Position numbers and translations under genes: made by a program. Below the pieces are notes generated by a model that was given only the letters and a program-made list of their open reading frames with translations, ran no database searches and was not told the DNA's origin. Source: Rikenellaceae bacterium (GTDB taxonomy: Bacteria; Bacteroidota; Bacteroidia; Bacteroidales; Rikenellaceae). From it: a stretch of DNA of 64,000 nt. Positions within the stretch are counted from its first letter, which is position 1; each line of letters starts with the position of its first letter. Below are positions 35,713 to 44,486 of this stretch, piece by piece. The DNA is taken from contig SUZC01000003.1 in assembly GCA_015060165.1 (NCBI GenBank), positions 62,001-126,000 of the forward strand. Direction: 5' to 3'.

Positions 35713-36231
35713 CTACTCCTCAAGCACCTCTTTGGGTTTGTGGGGGTCTTGTAGGTTGATGCCTCGGCGCGCGAGTTCGTCGCGTACGGCTTGGTGAGTG
35801 GTGCGGCGGTAGAGTTGCTCCTGCAAACGGATTGAGCGCTCTCTGACGAGCTGCACCTCACGCTCCACCTGCGAATATCGCAAGTCGGCATAGAGGGCAC
35901 TAAACATCACAAAGATACTCAGCACACACATCACTGCGATGGCTACCAGATAGCCGTAGTGCTCCTTCACGCTTCTGTTTAGCAGAATGTTTCCCGAGAA
36001 GAGCTGCCAAAACAGTCGCGAGCGTTTGAGTCGCTGCTTAGCCTCCTCACGACTCTTCTCCTGCTCCTCGGCACGTTGCTCCTCGCGGTCACGCTCGATA
36101 TCGGTATCGGCATCACCACTCTGCATTCGCAACACCTCGCGACGCACTCTGCGGCGGAACTCCTCGTCCTCCTGCAATCGGCGTAGCTCCTCCTCGGTCA
36201 AGGGGTCGAATTCGTCGTTAACGGGTCTCAT
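35713..36231 (-). CDS. ftsL: FtsL-like cell division protein
   Basis: 172 aa. A long, highly charged N-terminal region (1-90, Glu/Arg-rich coiled coil) precedes one transmembrane helix (about 94-115) and a short periplasmic coiled coil (QVEREVQLVRERSIRLQEQL). This matches the FtsL-like proteins found between rsmH and ftsI in Bacteroidetes; sequence conservation is low, so position carries weight. It would bridge FtsB/FtsQ-type partners and FtsWI at the septum. Confidence 0.78.
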   Translation of the reverse strand: MRPVNDEFDPLTEEELRRLQEDEEFRRRVRREVLRMQSGDADTDIERDREEQRAEEQEKSREEAKQRLKRSRLFWQLFSGNILLNRSVKEHYGYLVAIAVMCVLSIFVMFSALYADLRYSQVEREVQLVRERSIRLQEQLYRRTTHQAVRDELARRGINLQDPHKPKEVLEE

Positions 36232-36288
36232 CGTGAATAATTTTTATAATGGCCTTTTCTGGTATTTATATATCTTTAGTCGTATGCT

Positions 36289-37203
36289 CTATAATTTTAT
36301 TGCTGCTCGCATCTTGGCCGAACGTGAACGCGGATTGCGTGCCACCTCCTCGGCCGAGGGTGCGATAGCTTTGCGCGAAACAAGCTCAAATGGGGTGGTG
36401 ATACGACCAAAGAAATCCTGCTCGATCTTGCCCTCGAAATTGCCGCTTCGCATAAAGTTCTTTACCAGCCTATCTTCCAACGAGTGGTACGATATTACCA
36501 CCAGGCGACCACCCGGGCGAAGGAGTTTGAGCGACTGCTCCAGTGCCATCTTCAAAGCCTCCATCTCGCCATTGACCTCAATGCGTAGAGCCTGGAATAG
36601 CTTGGTGAGGAACTTACTCTCGTCGCGTTTGGGGGTGCAGGGTTTTACTGCCTCGACCAAATCGGCTGTAGTGGCGATTGCCTGCTGTTCTCGTGCGCGG
36701 ACTATGCACGAAGCGATTTTCCACGTGGTTTCCAGCTCACCATACTCCTTGAGGATGCGGGCCAGAGAGTCGGCATCGTAGCTGTTGACTATATCGGCCG
36801 CAGTACGACCACCTCGCTGATTCATTCGCATATCGAGTGGAGCCTCGCCTCGGAACGAGAAGCCTCGGTGGGTGGCATCGAAGTGGTGCGATGATACTCC
36901 CAAATCGGCCAAAATACCATCGACCTGAGTCACTCCGCGCAGGCGCATAGCTCCTCGGAGGAATCGGAAGTTGCTCTCCACATAGTGGAAACGCTCATCC
37001 TGCGGGGCATTGCTGAGTGTGTCGCGGTCCTGATCGAAGGAGTAGAGTCGCCCTTGCTCGCCCAACTTCGAGAGTATGTGACGCGAGTGGCCACCTCCAC
37101 CAAATGTGAGGTCGCAATAGGTGCCATTGGGTTGAATATCGAGCAGTTCGACGGACTCTTCCAGCAGCACCGGAACGTGGTATGTTGTATTGTCGTTTGG
37201 CAT
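36289..37203 (-). CDS. rsmH: 16S rRNA (cytosine-1402-N4)-methyltransferase
   Basis: 304 aa. HVPVLLEESVELL opens the protein, the SAM motif is LTFGGGGHS (32-40), and GILADLGVSSHHFD and VVISYHSLEDRLVK are diagnostic of RsmH (MraW). It methylates N4 of C1402 in 16S rRNA. It is the first gene of the leftward dcw operon here; mraZ, which usually precedes it, is absent. On the minus strand a weak -7-like TATCTTTA lies at 37243-37250. Confidence 0.95.
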   Translation of the reverse strand: MPNDNTTYHVPVLLEESVELLDIQPNGTYCDLTFGGGGHSRHILSKLGEQGRLYSFDQDRDTLSNAPQDERFHYVESNFRFLRGAMRLRGVTQVDGILADLGVSSHHFDATHRGFSFRGEAPLDMRMNQRGGRTAADIVNSYDADSLARILKEYGELETTWKIASCIVRAREQQAIATTADLVEAVKPCTPKRDESKFLTKLFQALRIEVNGEMEALKMALEQSLKLLRPGGRLVVISYHSLEDRLVKNFMRSGNFEGKIEQDFFGRITTPFELVSRKAIAPSAEEVARNPRSRSAKMRAAIKL

Positions 37204-37537
37204 CGTTTTCTCGCCTTTTTTTTAAGAAGGTATATTCGGCTGTAAAGATACGGCTTTTAAGAGAATTCTTCCCTATTTTTTCGATATAAATTTTTGCGGA
37301 TTTTTGCGCTCCTTCGCAAATCGTTGCGTGAGTGCGGTTTGGGCGGGTTGCGACTGCTGGATTTTTTTGTAGAGTTTCGGATTCGGACGAGGTTGTGTCG
37401 TGATTTTGTGTGGCGGAGGCGACAATGAAAAAAAAGTTAAAAAAATTACTTTTTCATTAGGGGTTGTGGTTCAGCGAGATAGAGGATGTTTAGCGGGGTT
37501 GCTGAATTAAATAATTGAATTTTTATTGTCAAAACTC
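37204..37537. other. Divergent intergenic region between the dcw cluster and the phage-derived operon
   Basis: AT-rich with poly-T and poly-A runs and no believable ORF. Apart from the weak leftward -7-like box near 37243 and the rightward promoter at its end, nothing can be named. No att-like repeat, tRNA or integrase remnant is visible. Confidence 0.5.
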
Positions 37538-37568
37538 TTGACAAACGCTTTTTGATGTATTATATTTG
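37538..37568 (+). promoter_or_regulatory. Bacteroidetes-type promoter of the phage-derived operon
   Basis: TTG at 37538-37540 and TATATTTG at 37561-37568 are separated by 20 nt, the exact host pattern. It is the only strong rightward promoter before the ten genes 37906-47012. Confidence 0.8.
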
Positions 37569-37905
37569 CACTGTCGTTTCAGCATAAGCCCTACTCCGAA
37601 AACTCGCTTGTATGGCAGTGGGAGAGTGTTTTTTCGGCTCTCTCGCTTTTGAAACAAGAAAAATATCCAAAGATAAAAAATTGAACCTGATAGTATGAAA
37701 TGCCCATTATCAACATCTCGATATCGACCACCAATAAAGTTGTCAACATCGCTACAAATCGTGTAACTTACGCATTAGTCGTCATTTATAGGCGGATGTA
37801 AAAGTTATATCAACATCAATTAACACTAATTAACAAAATTTTCAACACATCTCAGGCTCTCGGCTCTCTTCTGTCGTTAGCCCGAAATTCTAACACCCTA
37901 AACCT
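37569..37905 (+). other. Long (about 330 nt) leader of the phage-derived operon
   Basis: It contains a hairpin GAGAG/CTCTC with T-rich loop near 37622-37643 and a possible 33-codon frame starting at the ATG at 37700 (MPIINISIS..., ending in TAA at 37799-37801). Several TCAACATC strings recur (37709, 37743, 37810). The purpose is unknown; attenuation or regulated start is possible. Confidence 0.4.
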
Positions 37906-38310
37906 ATGAATAGAAACAAACTAATCAACGCCATCGAGAGCATTGCAACAGCCGGTGGTTACAACTTCCAAACCGACGTCGAGGCCTTGGCGCCACATCG
38001 CACTTCGGCCTATCCCGCAATGTGGCTCGCTCCGCCCAAGTTTGAGTCGATGTCGGGTCGCAATCACGGCAAGGTGATCTATTCGGTGAAGTTGCATGCT
38101 GTGTGTGATGGACTGAAGTATAGTACCGCCGGCCGCAACACAGCTTGGACTATGATGGAGAGCGACCTGCTGAATCTCTTTTCGCAACTATCGGAGGAGG
38201 ACTTTGTTGTGGCCATCGAGCAGTTGAAGATGCAGCACTCCTGCTCTACGATGACCAACCACGGTGAGGTGGCTACAACGGCAACAGCCAACGTGATAAC
38301 ATTCTTTTAA
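37906..38310 (+). CDS. Phage-module protein, 134 aa, unknown (possibly tail-completion type)
   Basis: A small mixed alpha/beta protein, first in the operon. Size and build resemble small head-tail or tail-completion proteins, and a string such as GKVIYSVKLHAVCDG suggests strands, but no motif fixes its role. The following gene starts 31 bp later. The call as phage-derived rests on its neighbours. Confidence 0.5.
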   Translation: MNRNKLINAIESIATAGGYNFQTDVEALAPHRTSAYPAMWLAPPKFESMSGRNHGKVIYSVKLHAVCDGLKYSTAGRNTAWTMMESDLLNLFSQLSEEDFVVAIEQLKMQHSCSTMTNHGEVATTATANVITFF

Positions 38311-38341
38311 CTGAAACAAAATTTTAACCAAAGTAAACCTT

Positions 38342-39328
38342 ATGAAATTTACATCATTACCGACATCCTACTCCTCGTACAACGAGCCATTGGTGTATGC
38401 CTTTGATACCCAGGCCGAAGCCTCCGATGTGGAGGTGCGAGTAATCAATGCAACGACTTCGGAGGTGATAGGTCGAAAGATGCTCTACGGAGTGAGCGTG
38501 GGGCAGGTCGACATTGCGCCATATGTCAGACGAGCTGCGCAAGTGGTTATGCCTGAGATGATTGAATGCAGTCAGATGCTTGCTACGGGAGTACAAGTTA
38601 AAGTAAAGGTTGAGGTGGCAGGCGTAATCTCCTCGTCGAGAAACTTTATTGCAGCCCGATTCGATACGATGCCCCATTTTGCCCTGCTCACCAACCAAAT
38701 CAGCCGCAGAACGATGGCCCGCGACGAGTTCGACATCATCCCCTTCTATTCATCGCCCGATGCGGTGGTCGAGGTCGTGGTGGAGGCTATGGGCAAGAGT
38801 TATGGCTACCTCACCTTGGAGCACGCCACAGGTGGCCAGACGGCTGTGGCGGTTACGGCACTCGATTTCGACAATGGCCCGGAGGAGTTGAAAGTGACGT
38901 TTAAAGTCGATGGCTATGTGGAGGCCACGGTGGAGTACGAACTCAAAGAGAATCTGCGTGAAGAGAATCTGCGTGGTGCACGTCGTCTGGCGTGGCTCAA
39001 CGAGTCGCGCTCCCCAGAGCTCTACACCTTCCCGATGCGAAAAAGCATACTCATCGAGGCGGCGCGTCGCCACATAGAGAGTGTGCTGGGCAAGGAGGCG
39101 GCCGAAGTGGAACACGACGGCGAGTTGAAGCTCTTGTCGGCCTACGAGCCACAAGCGCAGTTGGAGGCCCTGGCGGGGATTTATAAGGCCGAGAGGGTGT
39201 GGCTGGTCGAGGGCAATGCGCCCCGTCGTATTGAGCTGCGTGCCAAGCAGGTCTTTACATTGCCCTGCGATGAGCTGGGGATAATCGAGGTTGATATCTG
39301 TGCCGCCGAGGAGGGCGTGAGGTTATGA
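38342..39328 (+). CDS. Phage-module protein, 328 aa, unknown, beta-rich
   Basis: The N-terminal 200 residues alternate in the way of beta sandwiches (EVRVINATTSEVIGRKMLYG, VKVKVEVAG). An Arg/Glu-rich helical part (about 205-260) follows, then more strands. No family is recognised. Its stop overlaps the start of the next gene (ATGA), so the two products are made together and may interact. A virion surface or tail role is a guess. Confidence 0.5.
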   Translation: MKFTSLPTSYSSYNEPLVYAFDTQAEASDVEVRVINATTSEVIGRKMLYGVSVGQVDIAPYVRRAAQVVMPEMIECSQMLATGVQVKVKVEVAGVISSSRNFIAARFDTMPHFALLTNQISRRTMARDEFDIIPFYSSPDAVVEVVVEAMGKSYGYLTLEHATGGQTAVAVTALDFDNGPEELKVTFKVDGYVEATVEYELKENLREENLRGARRLAWLNESRSPELYTFPMRKSILIEAARRHIESVLGKEAAEVEHDGELKLLSAYEPQAQLEALAGIYKAERVWLVEGNAPRRIELRAKQVFTLPCDELGIIEVDICAAEEGVRL

Positions 39329-41685
39329 TTACGCTGACGATTGATTCCCAGCGCTGCGATTTGGCCGAGTCGGCAGAAGTTGAGGGTATAGGCTGTTTTG
39401 ATATGGGCGATATGAGAGATGTTGGGCAGCTGCGTAACGGGCAGAAAGTATGCTTCTTGCTTCCTTCCACCCCGCAGAATGACCGAGTGATGGGATATGC
39501 TGCCGAAGCCTCTACTGCCGAGCGATTCAATGCCGAGGAGCATAGGGCTGTGGTCGAAGTCGATGGGGTAGAGATGATGAGTGGAGTGGCTCATCTGCTT
39601 GCGGTGGAGTATAAGCCCAATGGAAAGGGTAGCACGTCGCTCGGATACCGTTTGCAAGTGACGGCAGGTGCAGCATCGTGGGCCGAGCGTGCAGTGAGAA
39701 TGAAGCTCAGCGATATGTTTTCCGACTACCGAACGACCCTCGATGGCGATACCATCGAACAGAGCTGGGAGGCAGAGAGTGTGGTGAAATTTCTCCCTGT
39801 GCATCACGACAACTATGAGCCGCAGTATGATGAAGAGTCGCTCTATGCACCGCAGCGAGTGATGAACGTCGATGATTACTTCCCGTTTATTCGCGTCGCC
39901 GATGTCGTGCGTGGGATATTTGAGGAGGCTGGTTATTCGCTCGAAAGCCGATTTATCGAGAGTGAGGAGTTTGGTAAGCTCCATATCGCTGGTCGTTATC
40001 CTTCGTCGGGAGGCTCGGAGTCGCGGTTGGTAGCCTCGGTGGGATTCTGCGCCGGCCGCAAGCAGGATGCGACAGCCGTGGCGGATAGCTTTGGCAGGGT
40101 CTACGCCTCGCCGCTTGTGCTGGTCAACTCGCTCGGAAATTTTGTCGACTCAGCGTCGGCAGCCGATGGCGAGGGACTATACAACAATGGCTCAGTGCTT
40201 ACGATTGGCGATGAGGGTGTGAGCTACTCGCCACGTACGAGCGTGAATGTAAGCTTTGAGGTAGATGTCTGCTACACAACAGATTATAAAATTCTTTCGC
40301 GTGAGCGTTTGCAGGGATTCGACGGAGTCTACATCGACACCGATTGCCAGATGCAGTATCGCTTGGTCAATCCGTTTACCGACCGACGTGGGTCGTTACA
40401 ACCCAACACAGAGTACAGATGCGTGGTCTTTGACCACACTTCGGGTGCAACTTATCGTGTGGTGTGCCGATACGGCTCGACCACATCAACCCTGGCCGAG
40501 TTTTCGGCTCGCACCTCGAAAGTGGCACTCCCTTTGGCTGCATCGGGTGCTGAGTGTGAATTGCAGATAAAAGGGTCGGACGGAACATTCCAAAGCTATG
40601 CAGGCGATTGGGCAATGTACGACGGTTACATCGCCGAGAGTGGTACGACCAAAGTGGAATTGAAACTGCGTACGCAACCGCACCGAATGAGTGCATCGAG
40701 CCGCTACGACTTCAATCGTATCTATCTGTTTGGAGCTGCCGCAGGTCAGAGCGTTACGTTGAGTCGTGATTCGCGCATCAGAGCCATCTTCTCGGCTACA
40801 CCTTCGGTCGGGTCGACGCTTACCTTTGCCGATGTGGCGGCATACGATGTGACACAGGCTGAGTTGCTGGAGTCGTTGTGCCAAATGTTTAATCTCAGGG
40901 TGTTGAGCGACGAGCGTTCGGGTAGAGTCTATGTGGAGCCTTACGATGATTTCTATTCGGCCGAGGTGGTCGATTGGAGCGACAAGTTGCTGCTCTCTCA
41001 TTCGGCTGAAGCAGAGGATATTGCTGCTTCGTGTCACAAGATTCGTACACTTGCGTACAGTTCCGAGGCAGGCGGTGCTGTCGAGCGTTTCAATCGCGAG
41101 CAACAGACCATATTGGGGCGTTGGAGCAGAACAACCGATTCGACCTTCGCACTGCAAGGTGAAAAGCGTGAGGCACACCCAATATTTTCGCCGACCTTGT
41201 CGGTGGCGGGAGTTGTGGCGTCGGCACCCTCGGCGTGGCTCTTGGAGGTGGGTGATCGCGACGGCGACGAAATTGCCGACAGTGCCCTGCGAATAGTTCG
41301 CTATGAGGGTATGCGAGAGTTGCCCGCAGGTGAGCGTTGGGGATTCCCTTCGTGGGGTACGAGCTATCCGTTGGCGGCGTTCCATCTGCCAGGCGAGTTT
41401 ACGCTCTGCTTCGAGGATAGGGATTTGGCCGTGGGGTTGCACCGATTCTACGACAAGGAGTGGCGTAGGGATGAGTTGCGTCGTCAATTAAGTGTGGCGC
41501 TGCTGCTCTGGCCCGATGAGGTTGCTGCGCTGAGGGAATATGGCTCGGCAAATCCCAATGTTGGCTCTACGTTTTTACTCTCGCCGTGTGGGGAGTCGGC
41601 GAAGTATCATTTGCAGGCGGTCGAGAGCTACGATGTGGGGAGCAGTGTGGCCCGATGCCGATTCTCTCGCTGCTTGAACGATTGA
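39325..41685 (+). CDS. Large phage-module structural protein, 786 aa, unknown
   Basis: The longest protein of the operon. It has repeated beta-type segments, is rich in Ser, Ala, Tyr and Glu, and has no signal peptide or membrane helix. It opens with a small beta domain (MITLTIDSQRCDL) and later shows stretches such as LLESLCQMFNLRVLSDERSGRVYVEPYDDF, which resemble the tail-hub/baseplate domains seen in contractile and siphophage proteins. A tail or baseplate role is therefore possible but unproven. Start and stop overlap or closely neighbour the adjoining genes. Confidence 0.5.
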   Translation: MITLTIDSQRCDLAESAEVEGIGCFDMGDMRDVGQLRNGQKVCFLLPSTPQNDRVMGYAAEASTAERFNAEEHRAVVEVDGVEMMSGVAHLLAVEYKPNGKGSTSLGYRLQVTAGAASWAERAVRMKLSDMFSDYRTTLDGDTIEQSWEAESVVKFLPVHHDNYEPQYDEESLYAPQRVMNVDDYFPFIRVADVVRGIFEEAGYSLESRFIESEEFGKLHIAGRYPSSGGSESRLVASVGFCAGRKQDATAVADSFGRVYASPLVLVNSLGNFVDSASAADGEGLYNNGSVLTIGDEGVSYSPRTSVNVSFEVDVCYTTDYKILSRERLQGFDGVYIDTDCQMQYRLVNPFTDRRGSLQPNTEYRCVVFDHTSGATYRVVCRYGSTTSTLAEFSARTSKVALPLAASGAECELQIKGSDGTFQSYAGDWAMYDGYIAESGTTKVELKLRTQPHRMSASSRYDFNRIYLFGAAAGQSVTLSRDSRIRAIFSATPSVGSTLTFADVAAYDVTQAELLESLCQMFNLRVLSDERSGRVYVEPYDDFYSAEVVDWSDKLLLSHSAEAEDIAASCHKIRTLAYSSEAGGAVERFNREQQTILGRWSRTTDSTFALQGEKREAHPIFSPTLSVAGVVASAPSAWLLEVGDRDGDEIADSALRIVRYEGMRELPAGERWGFPSWGTSYPLAAFHLPGEFTLCFEDRDLAVGLHRFYDKEWRRDELRRQLSVALLLWPDEVAALREYGSANPNVGSTFLLSPCGESAKYHLQAVESYDVGSSVARCRFSRCLND

Positions 41686-41810
41686 TTCGGCTCAGTTGGC
41701 ACGACTTGCCACGACCTATCCCGCCTTGCCCCAGTCTGTCGAATCTGAAAGCGGGACGGGAGTAACAAAAAATTAGTAGAAAACCTAAAAACAAACCAAT
41801 TAGAAAATTT

Positions 41811-42932
41811 ATGCAAACCAAAATCACAATCAGAAATGAAGCCCAAACTTGCTATATCGATATCGAGGGCGTGATAGGCGTTCCAGAGGAGAGCCAGTTC
41901 GATAATGCATCGTCGAGCGTGGCTACGTTTGAAGCCTTCCGTCAGGAGGTGGAGCGTATTAAGCGTGTGGCTGCGACTTCGGTGGTGGTGAATATCCGCT
42001 CGACGGGTGGCGATGTGAACGATGCGCTGCTCATCTACGATGCCTTGCAGAGTCTCGATGCGAAGATTACCACCCGCTGTTACGGCTACACCGCCTCGGC
42101 AGCTACGATCATAGCGCAGGCTGCCAATGAGGGTTGTCGTGAGATTTCGAGCAATGCGCTCTATTTGATTCACAACTCTTGCTGCGCCATTGAGGGTAAC
42201 GCATCGTCGCTGGAGGCTCGTGCCGAGCTGTTGCGTAAGACCGATGAGCGTCTGGCTCATCTCTATGCTCAACACTCTGGTCACGCAGTAGAGGAGTTCG
42301 TGGCCCTGATGGCCGAAAATAGTGGCGAGGGTCGTTGGCTTACGGCCGAGGAGACTCTGGCAGCAGGATTGGCCGATAAGATTATTGACTCGTTGATCGT
42401 AGGCTCGCTTGTTCCAGAGCAGGGAGCCGATGCAGAGCCGGTGGCTGATGTGGCACCGCAGGCTGGTGCAGAGTCGGTGTCGGGTAATCTGCCACAGGAT
42501 ATCTCGAAGAAGGAGCTTGCCAAAGCGGTCGATTCGGCTGCGTCGGCGGTGATACGCTATTTGATGCGTCGATTCTCATATCGTTGGGAGAAGTGGATCG
42601 ATAGCTGGCGTGAGAAACGCGAGAAACGAAATGCTGGGAAATCTGGTGCCGAGAAGGTGACGGTTGCGGCAGAGGCCGAGGCCGAATCAAAAGCAATTTC
42701 GGCAACACACCCCGAAACTCATTCGGCGACTCATTCGTTGGCGACATCTGCCGATGAGTCTTTGCCACAAGCAGCGGTCGATCGTTCGTTGGTGGCTTTC
42801 GATAGCGGCCAGCGCCAATTCAAACGTAGCGAGGTGAAGGCCGTAGAGGATCCCTCAATGAGTAAGTTGCGTTCGGCTGCAAATGAGCAGGCTTATGCCG
42901 ACGATGTGAGGGCATTCAGCACATTCAGATAA
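41811..42932 (+). CDS. ClpP-type phage capsid (head maturation) protease with scaffold-like tail
   Basis: Residues 1-195 have the ClpP/crotonase-like fold: VVNIRSTGGDVNDALLIYDAL, GYTASAATI with Ser96 as nucleophile, and LIHNSC with His121. RWLTAEETLAAGLADKI matches the end of this protease type. Residues about 195-373 are of low complexity, Ala/Glu/Lys/Ser-rich and helical, as expected for an internal scaffold. A protease fused to a scaffold is known from lambda-type phages. It lies directly before the capsid gene, as in many tailed phages. Confidence 0.78.
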   Translation: MQTKITIRNEAQTCYIDIEGVIGVPEESQFDNASSSVATFEAFRQEVERIKRVAATSVVVNIRSTGGDVNDALLIYDALQSLDAKITTRCYGYTASAATIIAQAANEGCREISSNALYLIHNSCCAIEGNASSLEARAELLRKTDERLAHLYAQHSGHAVEEFVALMAENSGEGRWLTAEETLAAGLADKIIDSLIVGSLVPEQGADAEPVADVAPQAGAESVSGNLPQDISKKELAKAVDSAASAVIRYLMRRFSYRWEKWIDSWREKREKRNAGKSGAEKVTVAAEAEAESKAISATHPETHSATHSLATSADESLPQAAVDRSLVAFDSGQRQFKRSEVKAVEDPSMSKLRSAANEQAYADDVRAFSTFR

Positions 42933-43018
42933 AGTGTATCGCAGAGTGCAGCACTACAAAACTAATATTAAAAACCCTAATTGAAACTTTTGTTGAACAG
43001 ATTAAAAACCAAAACATT

Positions 43019-44014
43019 ATGTCAAACATTATTGTAAATCCCAAGAACTACACAGGTCACGAACTTGAAACAATTTTCTTCCGTCCGCTACTCTCGGGCC
43101 CATCGGCTGAGTCGCTCGGAATCCGTATCCTTTATAATATGCCGATGCCCACCGTGGTGCAGATGTGGGACCATACGGGCAACGTGTTGAGCTCGTTCGA
43201 CGAGGCTTCGGCGTGGAACGGTGGCACAAAGACAACTCATTATCAGAAGACAATCCCTATGTCGCGCGTGAAGGCAGAAAATGCTTTCTCGGCAAGCGAT
43301 TACTTCTCGACAATCTTCGAGCTTATCACAAATCGCCCCGATGTGAATATGGAGGATTTGACAGGCACCGAGTTGGAGGTGGCAGAGACTGAGTTGTTCC
43401 GTCGTGCGATTGCCGAGAGCATCCGTATGAATTTGTGGCTTGGCGACAAGAGCGGTGCATTGCAGACTGGCTACACCAGCTTCGACGGCTTGTTGAAGAT
43501 CATCGATGAGCGTGTGAAAAATGGCGACTTCTACTACTCGAAGGGCGATTTGGACTCGCAGCTTGGCGACTACTCGGTGCAGGAGATCTTCGATTTGATG
43601 ATTCGCAATGCATCGCCTCGATTGAAGGGTCTCTACAACGAGGGCGAGGTGGCATTCTTTGTGTCGCCTACAATCTACTCGCTCTATGAGTCATTCCTCG
43701 ACAACAACTTCGGAACAGCCGCTTATGCCGATACGCAGACCGGTCGCCGTACGTTGATGTACCACGGATTCCCCATCATCGAGATTAACCTCGACCCTGC
43801 AATCTCCTCTTCGAAGCTTTCACAGAACTTCTGCTTCTTGACCGACCGTCGTAACTTGGTGATGGCTGTCAATACGGCCGACACCCCAGGTTCGGAGGTG
43901 CGTATGTGGTACAACCCCGACCAGATGGAGAATCGCCAGCGTGCGGTGTTTGCCATCGGTTGCGAGATATTGGATGACGAGTTGGTATGCGCCTATACCA
44001 ATGTGACAGAGTAA
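43019..44014 (+). CDS. Probable phage major capsid protein
   Basis: 331 aa. Position (right after the capsid protease), size and composition fit an HK97-fold capsid protein: a helical spine-like part (about 110-150), a stretch VAFFVSPTIYSLYESFLDNN, then GRRTLMYHGFPIIEINLDP and a terminal segment with RQRAVFAIGCEI, the usual pattern of the P- and A-domains of such proteins. No sequence motif alone proves it. Confidence 0.65.
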   Translation: MSNIIVNPKNYTGHELETIFFRPLLSGPSAESLGIRILYNMPMPTVVQMWDHTGNVLSSFDEASAWNGGTKTTHYQKTIPMSRVKAENAFSASDYFSTIFELITNRPDVNMEDLTGTELEVAETELFRRAIAESIRMNLWLGDKSGALQTGYTSFDGLLKIIDERVKNGDFYYSKGDLDSQLGDYSVQEIFDLMIRNASPRLKGLYNEGEVAFFVSPTIYSLYESFLDNNFGTAAYADTQTGRRTLMYHGFPIIEINLDPAISSSKLSQNFCFLTDRRNLVMAVNTADTPGSEVRMWYNPDQMENRQRAVFAIGCEILDDELVCAYTNVTE

Positions 44015-44028
44015 AATAGCGAGCAGGT

Positions 44029-44484
44029 ATGACCGAAAATAAGTTTTACAAACCCGTAGGCGGTCTGGTACGTGCCGAGCTGTTTCACACCTCGCAGATA
44101 GAGTCGATTGACCAGCTCAAGTGGGGTGCGGGAGTGGAGGTTGCTTTGGTGGACGATGCTTCGAGTTATGTCGAGCGATTTTCGGCCGACAACCGTCAGG
44201 TGAGCGTGTCGCACACGCTCACCCTCTGCTCCGACCGAAATCTGGCACAGCAGTGGTTTGATGGCGAGTTTCTGCGTCAGGTAGCTGCCGATGGGGTGGT
44301 GGCGCTGGTGGAGCTTGCGACGGGTGAGCAGCTAACGGTGGGTTGGTGCAGACGTATGGCCTTCGAGCAGGCGCTACGTCTGAATTCGCTCGAATTTGAT
44401 TCGGGGCAGGGACTCAACGATTCGCCTCGCGTGAAGATGGTGCTATGCTGCCGCGATGTAACATCAGCCTTTAATATTGAGTAA
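44029..44484 (+). CDS. Phage-module protein, 151 aa, unknown
   Basis: It lies 14 bp after the capsid gene and 2 bp before the portal gene. It is mainly beta, with one possible helix at QALRLNSLEFD. It may be a head decoration or connector protein by position; I recognise no family. Confidence 0.5.
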   Translation: MTENKFYKPVGGLVRAELFHTSQIESIDQLKWGAGVEVALVDDASSYVERFSADNRQVSVSHTLTLCSDRNLAQQWFDGEFLRQVAADGVVALVELATGEQLTVGWCRRMAFEQALRLNSLEFDSGQGLNDSPRVKMVLCCRDVTSAFNIE

Positions 44485-44486
44485 TT

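Noticed and set aside
40486..41487. Minus-strand frame opposite the 786-aa phage-module gene
   Set aside because: Its residue mix is that of a shadow frame (rich in Arg, His, Thr, Gln), and the plus-strand gene overlaps its neighbours in proper operon fashion.
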